Shown piece by piece: positions 48,425-61,447 of a stretch of 64,000 bases of DNA. A model generated the notes under the pieces. That model did no database searches and was not told the DNA's origin. It saw only the letters and a list, made by a program, of their open reading frames with translations. A program made the translations under genes and the position numbers. This DNA is from Aaosphaeria pasadenensis. Its lineage: Eukaryota > Ascomycota > Dothideomycetes > Pleosporales. The DNA lies in contig JAKLMB010000027.1 in the NCBI GenBank assembly GCA_022813625.1, positions 494,387-558,386 of the forward strand, read 5' to 3'. Positions within the stretch are counted from its first letter, which is position 1. Every line of letters starts with the position of its first letter.

Positions 48425-48857
48425 ATGTTGAATCGCTGACCAAGGATGACGCGGTCTAGGATGAGCAGTATTGACAGTAGGTAGATAGAGTTTCTAGAAC
48501 TCTGATGGGTGGAAGAAGAGATTGTGTCGTCTTGAAGCGAGAGACAGTACAAGTAGTGAAGTGGATAGGGCAGGTGGTTGAAGGTTGAAGGGGGGGGAAG
48601 GAAGGATGAATGAATGGACGAAGATTTGCGATGGATGTCCCGATGCTGACTGCCCAGACAATTATAGGTTACTACAAGTGGTAGGATGTTGATCGAGTAC
48701 TCCGTACACACAGTATGAGAGAGTGTGTGAGTGTGTGAGTGTGTGTAGAGAGAATGAAGGATGTGTTGTAATAGGTGGGTGGTGGTTATTGTTGTGATAG
48801 GTGAAGCTCAAGGGGAGGAGTGAAAGGCTCCTGAGAGGGAAGAGTGAGTGGGGGGAT

Positions 48858-48881
48858 GTGGTGGTGGTGGTGGTGGTGGTG
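48858..48881. repeat. (GGT)n microsatellite
   Basis: Perfect GGT run. Confidence 0.88.
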
Positions 48882-49092
48882 ACGGCCGTGGCAGTGGAAG
48901 TGGCAGGAGGTGGTAATAGTCAGGTTAGTGGTCGGCGGCGGCGGTAGAGGCGGTGGGAGACTCGAATAGAGGGAGGGTCTGTGTTCACTTCCTGCTAGGT
49001 TCCTAGGTACGTACCTAATTAATGGTAGTGGCGGTGGTCTAATAGGCCCGTAGACTGGAGGATGTACCTAATTTTACCCATAGCAATGAACC

Positions 49093-49118
49093 TGAAGATG
49101 AAGAAGAAGAAGAAGAAG
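49093..49118. repeat. (GAA)n microsatellite
   Basis: GAA run with one GAT at its start. Confidence 0.88.
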
Positions 49119-49600
49119 CCTGTTCTGGATGGTCAGTGAGCCGATTCCATGACAGATGAATAATTAGATAATTAGATGGATAGATCGGTGGATGTCCGAG
49201 TGAAGAATAAAAGTTGGTGACGGATGGTAGTCGGTCTATTTGTTAGTTGGTTGGTTACCTACCAAGGCAGTAGCACATACATAGTACAGACATAGTACCG
49301 TACCATCTGTTGGTTACCCGTAGGGCCAAAGGATATTCTGGTACTCCGTAGTTTGGTTGGTAGTAGTAGGTAGGTAGGTAAATCCAAAGACCACTACGAC
49401 TACTTATTAACTACTGGCCTGACTACATACGGAGTAACGAATACCATGTACATGCAAATATTGATGGTTAGGTATCTAGGTAGGTATAGGTAGGTAGGCA
49501 GGTAACTACTATAACTACTTGTCCTGCTCAGGCTATTCCTACACGTTACTATTCAACATACTTAGGTACACAGTAGATACCTACCCAAGCACCCAAGGTA

Positions 49601-49618
49601 GTACTCCGTACGGAGTAC
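49601..49618. repeat. 18-bp perfect palindrome GTACTCCGTACGGAGTAC
   Basis: Two overlapping copies of the TACGGAGTA 9-mer in opposite orientation form a perfect palindrome. Confidence 0.9.
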
Positions 49619-50723
49619 ATACATTATGTACTCACCAAACTTTGTGTCCAAGTACGGAGTGGAATAGTCGCCTCATCACCGATAATCCCAATGATCCCAA
49701 TCGTGGCTGCAGAAGTCCCATTATTATCATAATTATTCCAATAAACCAATTTGAGTTTGTCCCGTGTCGCGCGCTCCCCAGCCTGGCATAGGCATGTGGT
49801 ATACCGTAACTATACCTAGGCATAGCCAGCTCACAGCTGGATCATGCCCATGCCTATGCCCATGCAGCCACCCATCCCCACTCTCTTCCCCTTCCCTATT
49901 CCTGTGGCTACGGAAACCACCTATTGCCAATGCCGCCACTACTGAAGAATAGGCACATCATTCGGCCGCCTATCTGCCTGGAATCGGCCAGTCACTGGGC
50001 CGCAATTGCAGACTGCTGGCGGCACAACCTCCCACTTGTAGGGATGACGAGTATGGGGGGGGGCATTTGGTTCAACTCTCTACACAGTATGGCCGGCCGT
50101 GGAAACTACGATAGTTCCTGCTGATGCTGATGCTGATGCCGAGGACGATGACGATGATGCATGCCTACCTACCAACCTAAGATTTAGGTTAGAGGTTGCT
50201 ATGGCTGACGACCACCTCACAACTCTGTCCATGCACTAGACCGTGGTCAACAACCAGGTCCAGTCCACTAGGTACTCGGGCTGATCAACTCCCTACTTGT
50301 ACAGGGCCGCCTTCTGTAGCCAATGATGCATGTGTGTCATGATCATCTAGATGAAATGATGTTGGTAAAAGTTCGAGAAAATTCCCACGGACGCACATGG
50401 CGGAAAGCGCATACAGAACATCCTCACTTTTCGATTTCACTCACTGCCTCACTCCTCGAACAACCAATAGACAAGCCGATCAAACAAGGTAGTAATCAAT
50501 GGACTGGACGTGTAATGTATGTACATATGTCGACACAGGCATATATGGTTGTTGGCGGTTGAACAGTAGAGGATCGCTGTAAACGTTCATCGCTCAGCGT
50601 TCAGCGTTCAGCGTTCAGCGCTCATCGCTCCTTCCACTGTTCTTAGCTTTGCCTACCACCCACCAATGCCACCTTCCAACCACTCACTCCCTCATACGAG
50701 GCCTCCACAATCTCCACCACCGC

Positions 50724-50808
50724 ACATCACACATCACGCATCAAGCATCACGCATCACACACCGCGCATCATACATCACCCATCACCCACATCACGCATG
50801 TCACACAA
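50724..50808. repeat. (CATCACG/CATCACA)n repeat
   Basis: Degenerate heptamer tract; a CAGCGTT heptamer tract lies just before it at 50590-50622. Confidence 0.8.
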
Positions 50809-52100
50809 CCACTCTACCCTCACATCGCTCACCCAAAGTACCCTACTACACTTCACGACTACATCTCTATACTACCGATCTACTGTATCCACCTAACCAC
50901 ACAGCATCGTGTCCTCGATCTCAGCCTCCGTGGGCTTTCTTCCCTCAAGTTAGCTTATTCCAAAAAACCATTCATCGCTTAGTAGCCAGAATATTCGACC
51001 TCACTAGGCCAGTCAGACCGTCAGACGTATACCTAGGAGGAACTCACTCACTCAACGAGCTGGCTCTCCCGCTTTCACGTTTCACGCCTCACGCGGCACG
51101 CCTCGAATAACACCCCTGCCTGACTCGTTCGCCGCTCCCAATGCCAACTACGGAGTACTGCCCACGGACAAACCCATAGCCTACCACACACTCCAAGAAC
51201 ATTTCCCGAACTTGCGGCACCACTGAGATGACATTCATCAGTCAACCTGAGGCCCTATGGGACGGTTCCTCTGCAACTGATGCACATAGCACATCCCACA
51301 CATCTCATAGCAATTCATCCTCTCCATCGGTAGGGACACTCTCCCTCGATGGTAATTACCCACCGGCCGTGGTCGCTCCCTACGGAGGGCGAGCGTTTTC
51401 ATCCGCTGGCAAGCGCGGGAATGACAGAGGATGCTCGACGAATGCCCGACGGTGCCGGCCTCTCCGACTAACGCCCATTTCAGCAGCCGTCTCCGTTTGC
51501 AATACGCGAGGTCTGGTGTGGACGCCGCGAGGGCGGATGGCGGCGTTGTCGCCATGTCTTGGCTACCGTTCGTCTGTGGAGGATCTCTCACTTGAGGCGG
51601 GTCGATCAGCACAAGCGTATGCAGCTAACCCTGAAGCCACGTTGGCCTGCTGTCACCCTCGCTGATGCTACACGACCCAACCTGTCGTAGGCAATCCTTT
51701 GAGCCCTCCCACCTCGTCTTTCTCCTCTCCCTCCCATTATTATTCACACTTGTTGCATCACACATTTAACCGAGGTGGCCGCTAATCGTCACCTGGGAGC
51801 CCCCAACAGCCCAAGCCATCTCCTATCGCAAGTCTGGCTCCTCCTACTGTGTCACTACTCCATCCAAAGCTTCGCATTCTATTCGGTATTCCCACGCAAA
51901 AGCATCACCCACCCGGAGCACTAATGTCCGTACCATAGCTTCGCCAGTCTGCTGACTGGAGGCCCATCAAAAAAGAAATGGAAAAACCAAACAACACCAC
52001 ACACGAAGCGAGCGCGCAAGGAAGCATGCCCCCCTACACACTCACACACTCTCACACCTATACGGAGTACTCTGTGGAATGAGTGCAACCCATACTCCGT

Positions 52101-55100
52101 ACTGTGTTCGGAGTCTATACAAGTGATTCCATTTTGCGAGCTTGGGCAAACAGCCGTGCCACTCTGAGTGTAAGTTGCCCCATATCGTCATCCACGTGCC
52201 TTCCGCGTCCCGGGGTCTAGAAAGATGGAACGATGGTATTACTTGCCAGGGTGACCGCGACCATAATACAGTAGGTAAAGCAGGAGAGGTGAACGCACGG
52301 AGAACATTCTGGGTGGGTTCCGTCAAGAAGAACAGGTTCCCTGGAGGAGATGAAGGATGGCATTCAGGGTTCCCTATCCAGGACATGCTTCCCTCTCTGG
52401 TATAGTCGCCTGCCGTGCGATTCGTTGACCGACTCCCAGTACCCTGGATCTTGCATCCGCTGTGGAGATGACGGACTGCAGCCGTGGCCTCGGGAGTTAT
52501 TGGAGATGTGCATACGAGACCTTCACAGAAGACTATCTAGTGCACACATCATACGATGCAGGCGAGATTTGGTACGCACACGGCTTGCTCGGTTCGTTCA
52601 GTTGAGAAGATGCGAAATGCTTGCTCAGCGCAGAACCGCCCACAGAAGGCAATGCCAAGTGTAGATAACCCGGTGCGACGGACAATTTACCTGCGTGGCA
52701 GGGAAGGGGCGCATGATCTTCCGGGAGTGCACCAACGAGGCTCGTCATGGTCCGAGCGAGACGAGCGTGGGAGACTTGAGCAGGGATACAGAGGCGTGGG
52801 CCGAGGATGACCCCGTCGTGGCCGCCCCCTGGCAGAACAAGCTTAGGACTCCACCATCATGTTTCGGCGCGGTCTCCAGCGATGATCACTCGGCTCTGTC
52901 AGCAACGGTGCTATTATTCTCGAGTGGCAGCAGCGGTGCCTCTCTAATAGCGGCTGTGTATGGAGCCGGGGCGGATAGGCTATTCGCACGTGGTAAGCCT
53001 TCTCGAAGTCTTTGTGCTAAATCCGTCACTGCTCCGGCACCTCACAGGATCTCCTTGCGTTTTCTCTTCATTAGCCTTCCACTTGTCACTGTGGATAACC
53101 CCTGGACGGCCATATTCGGTATCAGTTTGCTACAATAGCTTCGGGTTAATTGGAAAATGCCGACCATGTGGTTCTGCGTCTCTGCAAATCTCACACGAGT
53201 CACCAAGCAGCGTAGCGTCGGCACCCTTGAATGACAATAATCAAAGGACATCGTACGCTCTGTCTCCTCTTGGAAAGGCTGCCATGGTGTACAGATATCT
53301 GATTGGACCTTAATCCCCAAATCATGCTCATGATCTGCAGCCTCGTCCGAAGATGCATTGGCTCGTTGGGGATCTCGGATGATGATGTGCTGGAAGCAGA
53401 CAAGCGCTTTGCGCCTCGGGCCCTCAAAAGTCGACTGCTCATCCCCTCGCTTACGCGCACGTTTGGCCCAGTCCCTTCAAGTACCACAAGACGATCATCC
53501 CGGCTGCCGCATCTCGGCACCTCTCTATGCGGGAAGCCATGTTTTGGCCCTGCCGACAGTGGTGTTCATCGGCGCAATTTCGAAGCGTTATGAATCTACG
53601 TCGCAATTCAAAACTCTCCATTTATATCACCAACTCTCCATGTAGCGGTCAAATGGAAAGTCTCCAATGCAATAGACATCGGTACCCCAACCATTATGTG
53701 CATGTCAAAGCAGTCAGCACTCAATGCCGAATTGGTGCCGGCGGCACGTGAACATGCAAAGCCCCTGTAACACCACAGAGTGTCCTGGAGCCTTCGCAAT
53801 CTTCACAATATCTTCTAGGTCGTCGCCAGGATTCGAAAACCTGTGAAAACGAGCAATAGCCGCGGACGATGAGGCTACAAGAGACGGATCCCACACACGT
53901 GTATGCATGCCTACTTCAATGTACAACGGCGCCAAAAGAATTCATTGTTGGAATAGTATGCAACCCTGCACTCATGATTGTCGTTGCAGCATTTGTTCGT
54001 AACACAAGACATATTACCCCGGTGCAATGTGCGTCGCTACGATCCAGCGTCGCCCCCTTGGGCCAACCCCGTTGCCCTGTTCTCCGCCTTCCACAATAGA
54101 ATTCTTTCCACTATGCAATCCAATCCTATTGTGGACTTGTCATTCCCGTGGCAACACAATAGGGCAACACTTGGGGTTGCAAGGTTCTCCTTGGATCTCG
54201 TGCCAATCCATCCCAGGTTTCTGCCGAAATGGTAAACTACATCTCCGTCCAAGCTCAGAGTAGAAGCTGTTCTTTCAGGGATCTCCCATCCTAACGGTCT
54301 CGTACAAACCTGGCCTGAGAGATAACGTTCCAACGCTTTCCCCAGGGTGGCTATTAGGCGAGATGGGCTCTTCGAGAATTTTTCTTGCGCGCCGACCGGC
54401 CTTAAAGGATCAGATTTCAAGTAGAGATGAGCTCGGCGCAAAAGGGACGATGGGAGCGCCCTCAAGACATTCACTTTCCAGGCTCGACTACCAAGATGTT
54501 GAAGAGCGCCCAATACCTTAATATTACCTCTTACCTGCATAAAATATCGAAATTGTTCGATATTATAGGCCCAACCCTTGTTATCATGGACATCATTATC
54601 GTGAACCAACAGGACAGCAATCAATCAAGAAGACAGGCTTTTCCAAAAGCAATACAAGGCGTGGCCAGAACGGGAACTGTCACACTGGACGCGCTACGGA
54701 TTCGGACGTAATGTATGTAGACTCCCTGATCATCTCGGCCCCTGTCCATGCGTCGACCGTTTTGAGGATATACTCCGTTATCCATAATGCCACCACATGG
54801 TCCCAGGAGCGGCTGAGGAAGATCCAGCTTGAGTCCTGACCACCAACACAATTGTTGCTCTCGGTTAGGCTCTACACGTCCCCGGGTCACTCTCTCAGAT
54901 GCCAAGTCTGAGATCAGCCGGAATGCACAGCTGCTTCTTCCGCTTCCATTTGGGTCAAGGGTTGTGCCATTGTGGTTGCTATTGTTGCATTGCACACAGC
55001 AGAATTTCCAATTCATAGGTAGGTTCACTCGCCGAAGGGGATGTGCCGTCGTAGCGTACATGTTCCGTGGTGCAATACAGGGTAGGAACGGCTATCGGGA

Positions 55101-58100
55101 ATGGCCCTGTGCTCCTGGCGTGGCTTTCGAGCCCTCTTGAATAATGTCCAGTTCACCGTATACAGCTGTTCCACCACCATTGAAAAGGATGAAACGCACG
55201 CGGCTCGTGGCTATAGCCTCTTTAGGTCACGAATTTTGTCTGTACAAGAGATATCCGCATCAGACCCACTCACAGATGAAGCCATGAGCCTCCCTTCCAG
55301 CTTTGCAGAACAATCAAGGCCATTCAAGGACTGCATACCAGGGGCGCCTCTCCACGATGATTGTTCCCAGCCGATCGTGATTTCCCGACATGATGTGCGA
55401 TCCCTTGTTCCAATTGTTGGAATCCCCGCGGGCGCTCTCCTTATCCTTGTCGAACCGAGCAATCAGCTCGTGATGCGTCAGAGCATCCCCTCCACCAGTA
55501 ACGTTCGCTTCGGGTTGCCGTCCAACTCCCATGTCACTTCTACAAAACGCTTAGCGGTATGCAAAACGTCCTAAGTCGCCGAGCATGATTCGCAGACACG
55601 GGCTGCCAGAGGATTTAGGTTCCCTTCCGCACCGGTAGCCAAACGCTGCACCGTTTTCAAAGTATACATCAGGGTCCTACCTGGATATGACATAGATAAT
55701 GGTGCAATAACCGAAGATATAGCGGGGCCTGAGATCCAGTTGCAAAAGGCCATCGAGGCCGTCTCGGCCCACGCTCAAGAACTATTGATTCACGGTAGCA
55801 CACAGCAGTTTACCAGCACGGCGGCTCCACCGCCAGGATACGATCACATTGTACGATGAGTTACAGTACACGGATGTGATAATGGCGCTCTGCGCGGCGT
55901 CCTCTGCATCATGGCTCCAGGCAATCGTACGATTTTCTTCGATCCTGACATTTTGCCGGAACATTTCCACCACTTAGAACCTACTGATGCCCCGAGACAA
56001 CCCCTTGTTTGTGAAGGATGGCGATCGACATATCTTTCCTCCAGAAACAGGATCTGAGGCTAGGGTTGGTCGGTCGCCCGCGTGAAAACCTCTCTACTCC
56101 GGTAGCACGTGCGGACTGATCTGAAGCCCTGTAAGTCGTCGTCACACTCATCAATTTTTTGATTTGAATGTGTTGCAGCCCATGCCTACTTGGCTACCAA
56201 CTGCATCTCCCTGATGTATGGCATTGGGGCCACTCTACTAGCAAACTGATATGTCCTAGGCGCGTGTAAGTAACTGCTACTAGGTGGAAAGTCCATCGAC
56301 GATGCGATGTGACATTCACGATCCTTCATGCTTTCTAAGAACCCCTCGTCTGGCCATTCCTAGATGCCAGCACCTCAGTAGCCATGGGTCTGATCTTCGT
56401 TCTGTCCATGGGACCGTCCCATCTGACTCGCGGGACCACTCCCGAGATCGCGGATGATTGCAACCATAAGCTATCTAAGGATCCACTGATCAATATGCAG
56501 GAATCAACTTCGCCATAATACGTAGAGCTCCATGACAGTAAGCACGCTAGGAGAAGTATTTGGCAGGTGTCGCGGTTTTCTGTACCTTTTTGCATCCACC
56601 AACTGGTAGTCTAGCGAATACCCATTGAAATTCTCAGTTGACTACTCCCATCCCCACTCCAGTCGATATCTGATCGGAAGTATCCTTACGGTCAAGAGCC
56701 AAACGTCTGCATGCATAGCACAAAGCACGTCAATGTCCGATGCTACTGCACGGTGGAGATTGCAGTTTGGTCTAATGTAGAAACAGGATAACGCTAGACT
56801 ATCAATGTTCTGCAAGGATTCTCGAGAGAATATAATCGGCAGGATGGCAGCCGCTCTCTTCACTAAAGCGGCGAGTCGGCGCGGCGGGAAGACTCAACCT
56901 GGATGCCGGGCTGGTGGCTCATTTGCCTTTCCTGCAAACAGTGTTTGTCTGGGATGTTATGTTACTCTACTCGGATCCTTCGAGTGTGTTGCATATCATC
57001 ATTGGCAATGTGTGTGGAGAAGGCAATAACACAACTCGCGGGATCTCCATGGGCTTCTGCTGATCTGAGATGCGTCAGTCCTCAGCAGAAAGCCTGCTGG
57101 ATCAATAAGCGCTTTGTGGGGAGCTGGAGGATCATTGTACGACAATGACGACACTTGGATGCTGGGCTTCAACTTTCAACACTCTGGATGCTTGCCACAC
57201 TTCGATCCTGAGGTATCTGGGGTGGGGCGCTGATCTTGAATGACCGCACGATTGTGGCAGCCACGAGTGAAGAGCATTAGGATGGATTTACCTCAACCTT
57301 CTGCCCACTCTGCAGCAATCATACGACCCGTGAGAAGGCATGCATATCTGGGCTCTATCCCCTTCAATTTCGGTCCATCTTTGGCACGAGACAATATGTT
57401 GATGGATCACCGATCTCCTCTCCCACCGCATCGCATCTTACTCGCTACCAATCCTGTAAAGATATTGCAAACACGGCCATTCGTCTTCATAATTCAATAA
57501 TCTACAGCGCATGACGCAGAGTCGATCACTTGTAGTCTGGTCGAATGACGTCCTAGGGATAACACCAATTTTGCCTTGCCGAACTCTCTGTGCAAAGGGG
57601 GATCCCAGTCTGACATGGGCGGCAAGTCCGGTTGCATATTGCATCGCCCACAAGCGAAACAGCACAATTTATTACTTCCCGGTCAGCCTCAACACGGTTA
57701 TGATCTCGATATGAGGCTGGAGAAACTTCGACATGGACGACACCAAATTCGCATGCCCATTACAGATTTTACAACCTTGTCGTTGATCCACGCCCTAGAA
57801 GAGTGATGAGCAGGCCTTGCAATGTTGTGCACATGCAACTCGACATGACTAAAAATGGTCCAGAATAGATTAAAAGACCCCGGAACCAACGGCGCCCGTC
57901 CAGATTGATTCATATGAGGCATCCGCCTTGGGATCTATCAAATCTCAGTATCGAGCTCAACCTTCCGATCGCGCTGCCTGATCTCCTACAACGGCACCTT
58001 GAGGCTCAAATAGCAAGCCTCGGGATAATTACTGTAAACTTGGTCCATGTCATTTCATACTCTGTATATATAGGACACGGTATGGAAATATCAATGACGC

Positions 58101-58790
58101 CAGGCATCACAGCGTTACCTGCAAGATAGAGCGGTGCGAGGTGGATGGCTTTCGTTACCTTTCAGGTGGAGCAACCCACGGCATCCGATAAAGACAAATG
58201 GCTATCTCGTGGTCTGACAATGGCTTCAATATCGTCAGATCACGATTCTTGAAAAACATGCTCTCATCGCATCCATGTCTTGAAAACTTTTTCCCTTCCT
58301 CCAAGTCATCGGACCGATCCCCACCATCAACACCGCCGTGATCGCTCGCATACATGATGAGACAAAGATAATAATTCGCTCGAGCACATTCATCCATCAC
58401 AAATGTCGTCGATTCCTTGCCAATGTACCGAGCGCGATCGGCGCCCGGCAAAATACGTGTGAGGATTCCACGCCTGACCGGTCCATCGGTGCAGCCTTTT
58501 TGCCTTATACTCGGCGGCCGTGGTTCACATGCATACACAGCCATGTACTCAGCAGAACGCATTGTCGCAGATGCCCTACCGGCTCTGCCAGGAGCTATAT
58601 CAAACCCGGTAGTGGACGGCCTCATGGGTTGAAGATGTTTCACACTCTGGAGACGTCGAGAGATATCCCGGTGCCCGAGCAAACGAGCGAATCTCCTGGT
58701 TTGCTTACTAACCATCTCTATAACACAGATAAAGTGATGAACTACGAGGATAGTGAAGAACATCATTTAAATATAGACACGAGTCCCAAC
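52101..58790. other. 6.7 kb region without genes or microsatellites
   Basis: Balanced base composition, practically no simple repeats, and many short overlapping ORFs on both strands. The longest ORFs (203 aa at 58155-58766 minus; 195 aa at 54037-54624 minus; 157 aa at 55101-55574 plus) show no domain I know. It differs sharply from the repeat-rich DNA before it and the AT-rich DNA after it. It resembles the inserts in the DUF2461 introns in texture, though I found no shared sequence. Decayed mobile or duplicated DNA is possible. Confidence 0.45.
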
Positions 58791-59600
58791 TAAGCAATGA
58801 ATTCTCGGACTCTATTCTTTAATCTTTTGAAACTACTTCGTCGTTCCCAATAAATCGAAAATGAGATACTTTAGTTGTTGTGTTGTAGTTTTCCTCCCAC
58901 CTAATAAAATCATTTCACTCTTTATAAGAACAACCAACGAAGATTGATTGAAACTCTTTGAAGACCACCACACATGGTCTACGTTGTGGAAACCCTATAA
59001 CGATATTCAAAATGCCTCACTATGCTTTTTAAATTTTTTGAAATAGAATCCTCCTTTTGGTGTGGAAAGGGTATTCGTTGAACATGTCTGATAAGTTCTG
59101 CGTGTGTGTTGGTCGGTTATTGAGCTTTGAAGAAGAACAAGACGACTGTAGGACACCACACGCGCTCTTCTATGGAATTTTCGAAGACCCGTAAGGGCCC
59201 GAAGGCTCCGTAGTGGTAGTATTTGATTTACCTGTTATTTGCTCTTAAGTTTACGTTCATGAAGGGCCCTATTGTTGTCGGGGTATCGCATAGGAAATGA
59301 ATGAAGTAATGGGTGAATGAAGAGATACGTAAAGTTTAGCATCAATCGGGATTGTTGTGGAATATGCTTTTCCTTTTGGTTTGGCGGGAATATTGATTGC
59401 TTCAACTTCGTAGCTTCACCCTGTCTTATTCTTTGCGCCATTGTTTGTGTTGGATAGATGGGATGCAAGGGGACACGACATGAAGGCTTAATGTGCTACG
59501 TATTCATAGAACTACATTGTGGGGAGACTGTATGGCATATGTAGTTTATACGTGTAAGTTCATATATGGATCATATTATCAATATCAGTCCCGCTGATTA
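58791..59600. other. AT-rich 3' flank of MRS6
   Basis: Composition changes at about 58.79 kb to AT-rich DNA with T-runs. No gene seen. Confidence 0.55.
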
Positions 59601-61447
59601 TCAATCCTCGTCCAGATTGGCTTCCCTGTCTTCGAAGACCATGAACTCTCCGGCGTCAGCACCCATAACCTTCGACCAGATCTCCTTGACTTGATCCAAG
59701 ATGGAGTCATCGAATGCCAAATCCAGTGGGGGCGGGGCGAAGGTGAGTATCTGATCTGATGAACTCGGCTTTGCCATCCCTCCGCTCTGTTGCACGTATT
59801 GGCAGGTCCAAAGGATGTCTGGGCTGGGCGTGACGTCTACTACTGCAAGTAAAACATCGACAGCGCTTTTGAGGCTAGCTAGGCCAGTCTCACCGACTAT
59901 AGAAGTGGACGCGTAGAGTATGCCTATCAACCATGGTCAGTTACATGCATGATGCGTTTGGTGTTGACTATGTGGAGTAGATAAGGGGTGCATCAGGTTG
60001 TCAGAGGATAATTATCTTCAATATGATTCAGATAATGTAGATAAGTATTCGTATGGTTTGATCATCATAACAGCGAAGGAAACATCAGTAAGGAAAGAAG
60101 GTTGAGACTTACTTTGACCAGGTGGGCATTCCCCTGTATCGCTTGAGTGAACGAAGATGTGAATGGGCGCAGTGTTACGTGCGTCATCGGAACCTTTGAG
60201 CAGTGATACCGAGCCAACAGGGAAGACAACAACCGCAGCGGCTGGCGCAGGTGCCTCTTCCGCTATTGGGGGAAACAAAGTGTCGAGGCTTGAGGAGACA
60301 ATTGTGATGGACCTGGAGCAAGCCAAGTCCCGAGATTGATGCCCCGATCCTTCAGTAACCACGCACTTTGCGGTGATAATTTCACCGTCTTTCAGGCGAA
60401 GCTTGACATCAGAAGCTGGATTGTTTTCATCTCCGGTAGGCATAAAGGAAGGATCTAGTCCTTTTCCAAGGACGTAGACTCCACCGCCAACTGCCGAAGC
60501 ACGGCACGCGACCTGGGTGATTTCAGACATACCACCCCATTTTGGTATGACGGCACCGAATCCAGCACCGAAGACGCCAATGGACCGAAGGTGTCTGGCT
60601 ATGCGTGGCAGTGCAAACTCTGTAGTGGTGTCTTCAGGACTAGCCACGGAGAGCGTGAGAGCCAGCAGTGGCGAATGCAAGGTAGTAGGTACCTTGAACT
60701 GCTCCGAGAGGAAGCTATGAAAAGCTTTATTTCGATGAGGCTGCCATATCTCAGGCTCCTCTTCATACTCGCTGATGAAGCGCAAAAATTTCATCAGCGC
60801 ACGCTTTGCCTTGAAATCAAGTACTTGGTCTTGAAACACGTCTTCTCTGCCATTTGGGACCTTAAGAAGTTGTGCAGGACGAGGGGATTCCTCTGCCCCT
60901 GTGCTACCAGAAGCATGTGAAGCGGGTGAGTAGACCCACCAGCTCCCAACAGCGAGGAACTCCAGTTGTCTATAGACTTTGGACGAGACAAGAAGCTGGA
61001 GGAGGGTTGATCGAGCGTATATAAGCTGGGGGCTTAACGCAAGACTGTATGCTCTTGATGCACGCAGAGGGGATGCTATAGTAACGGCGTCGGGGGGTGC
61101 AGTTTGCGAGGCAGACACCTGGGAAAAGGCAGCATCGGGTGAATCTACGACGGTAAGCAGGTGACAACGACGAGAAAAGGGCGGGCGAACAAACCATCAT
61201 TCATCTTGCTCGCCCACAACTCGGCCTCTTGTAGACTGAAAGCAGCCTCTGCACCGCCATAGTAATCATTTTCATCGACGTGTAGGATCTTCTTGTCTGA
61301 GCGCGACAGGGCTCTTCAGGTGCTGCGTCAGTCAGATGGCGTAAAGTCATCAAACATGCGCTGAATGACGTACAGGGCAAGCAGGGACTGCTGCAGGCCA
61401 GTCCCTACGATCACCACGTCCCATTCTGTTTGGTCGAGTGTGTCCAT
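59601..61447 (-). CDS. MRS6: Rab escort protein (GDI superfamily)
   Basis: Four exons, 61447-61374, 61313-61195, 61144-60113 and 59923-59601, give 515 aa, the usual fungal length. It presents newly made Rab GTPases to geranylgeranyl transferase II. The N-terminus MDTLDQTEWDVVIVGTGLQQ holds the GxGxxx dinucleotide-fold motif; exon 2 restores LALSRSDKKILHVDENDYYG with the GDI/REP signature DYYGG, then FSLQEAELWASKMNDDSP. Downstream: YSLALSPQLIYARSTLLQLL, LVSSKVYRQLEFLAVGSWWV, KFLRFISEYEEE and GFGAVIPKWGGMSEITQVAC, all characteristic of MRS6/CHM rather than RabGDI. The last intron is 189 bp. The donor of intron 2 (GTTTGT) is non-canonical but the frame and the conserved residues support it. Confidence 0.93.

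Larger units (their letters stand above)
46865..52100. other. microsatellite-rich upstream region of the flbC-like gene
   Basis: No supported gene. 46.87-48 kb is probably promoter and 5' leader of the minus-strand regulator; a 232-codon plus-strand ORF at 47180-47878 overlaps it and looks accidental. 48-52.1 kb is dense in GTAGT, GGT, GAA, GTAGGTA and CATCACG repeats and holds nine exact copies of TACGGAGTA or its complement, counting both halves of the 49601-49618 palindrome. Confidence 0.55.

Noticed and set aside
54037..54624. 195-codon minus-strand ORF
   Set aside because: No known motif, surrounded by equally long spurious ORFs in other frames; not called a gene.
58155..58766. 203-codon minus-strand ORF in the gene-free block
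   Set aside because: No domain recognised and an overlapping plus-strand ORF of 151 codons exists. A database search would decide.
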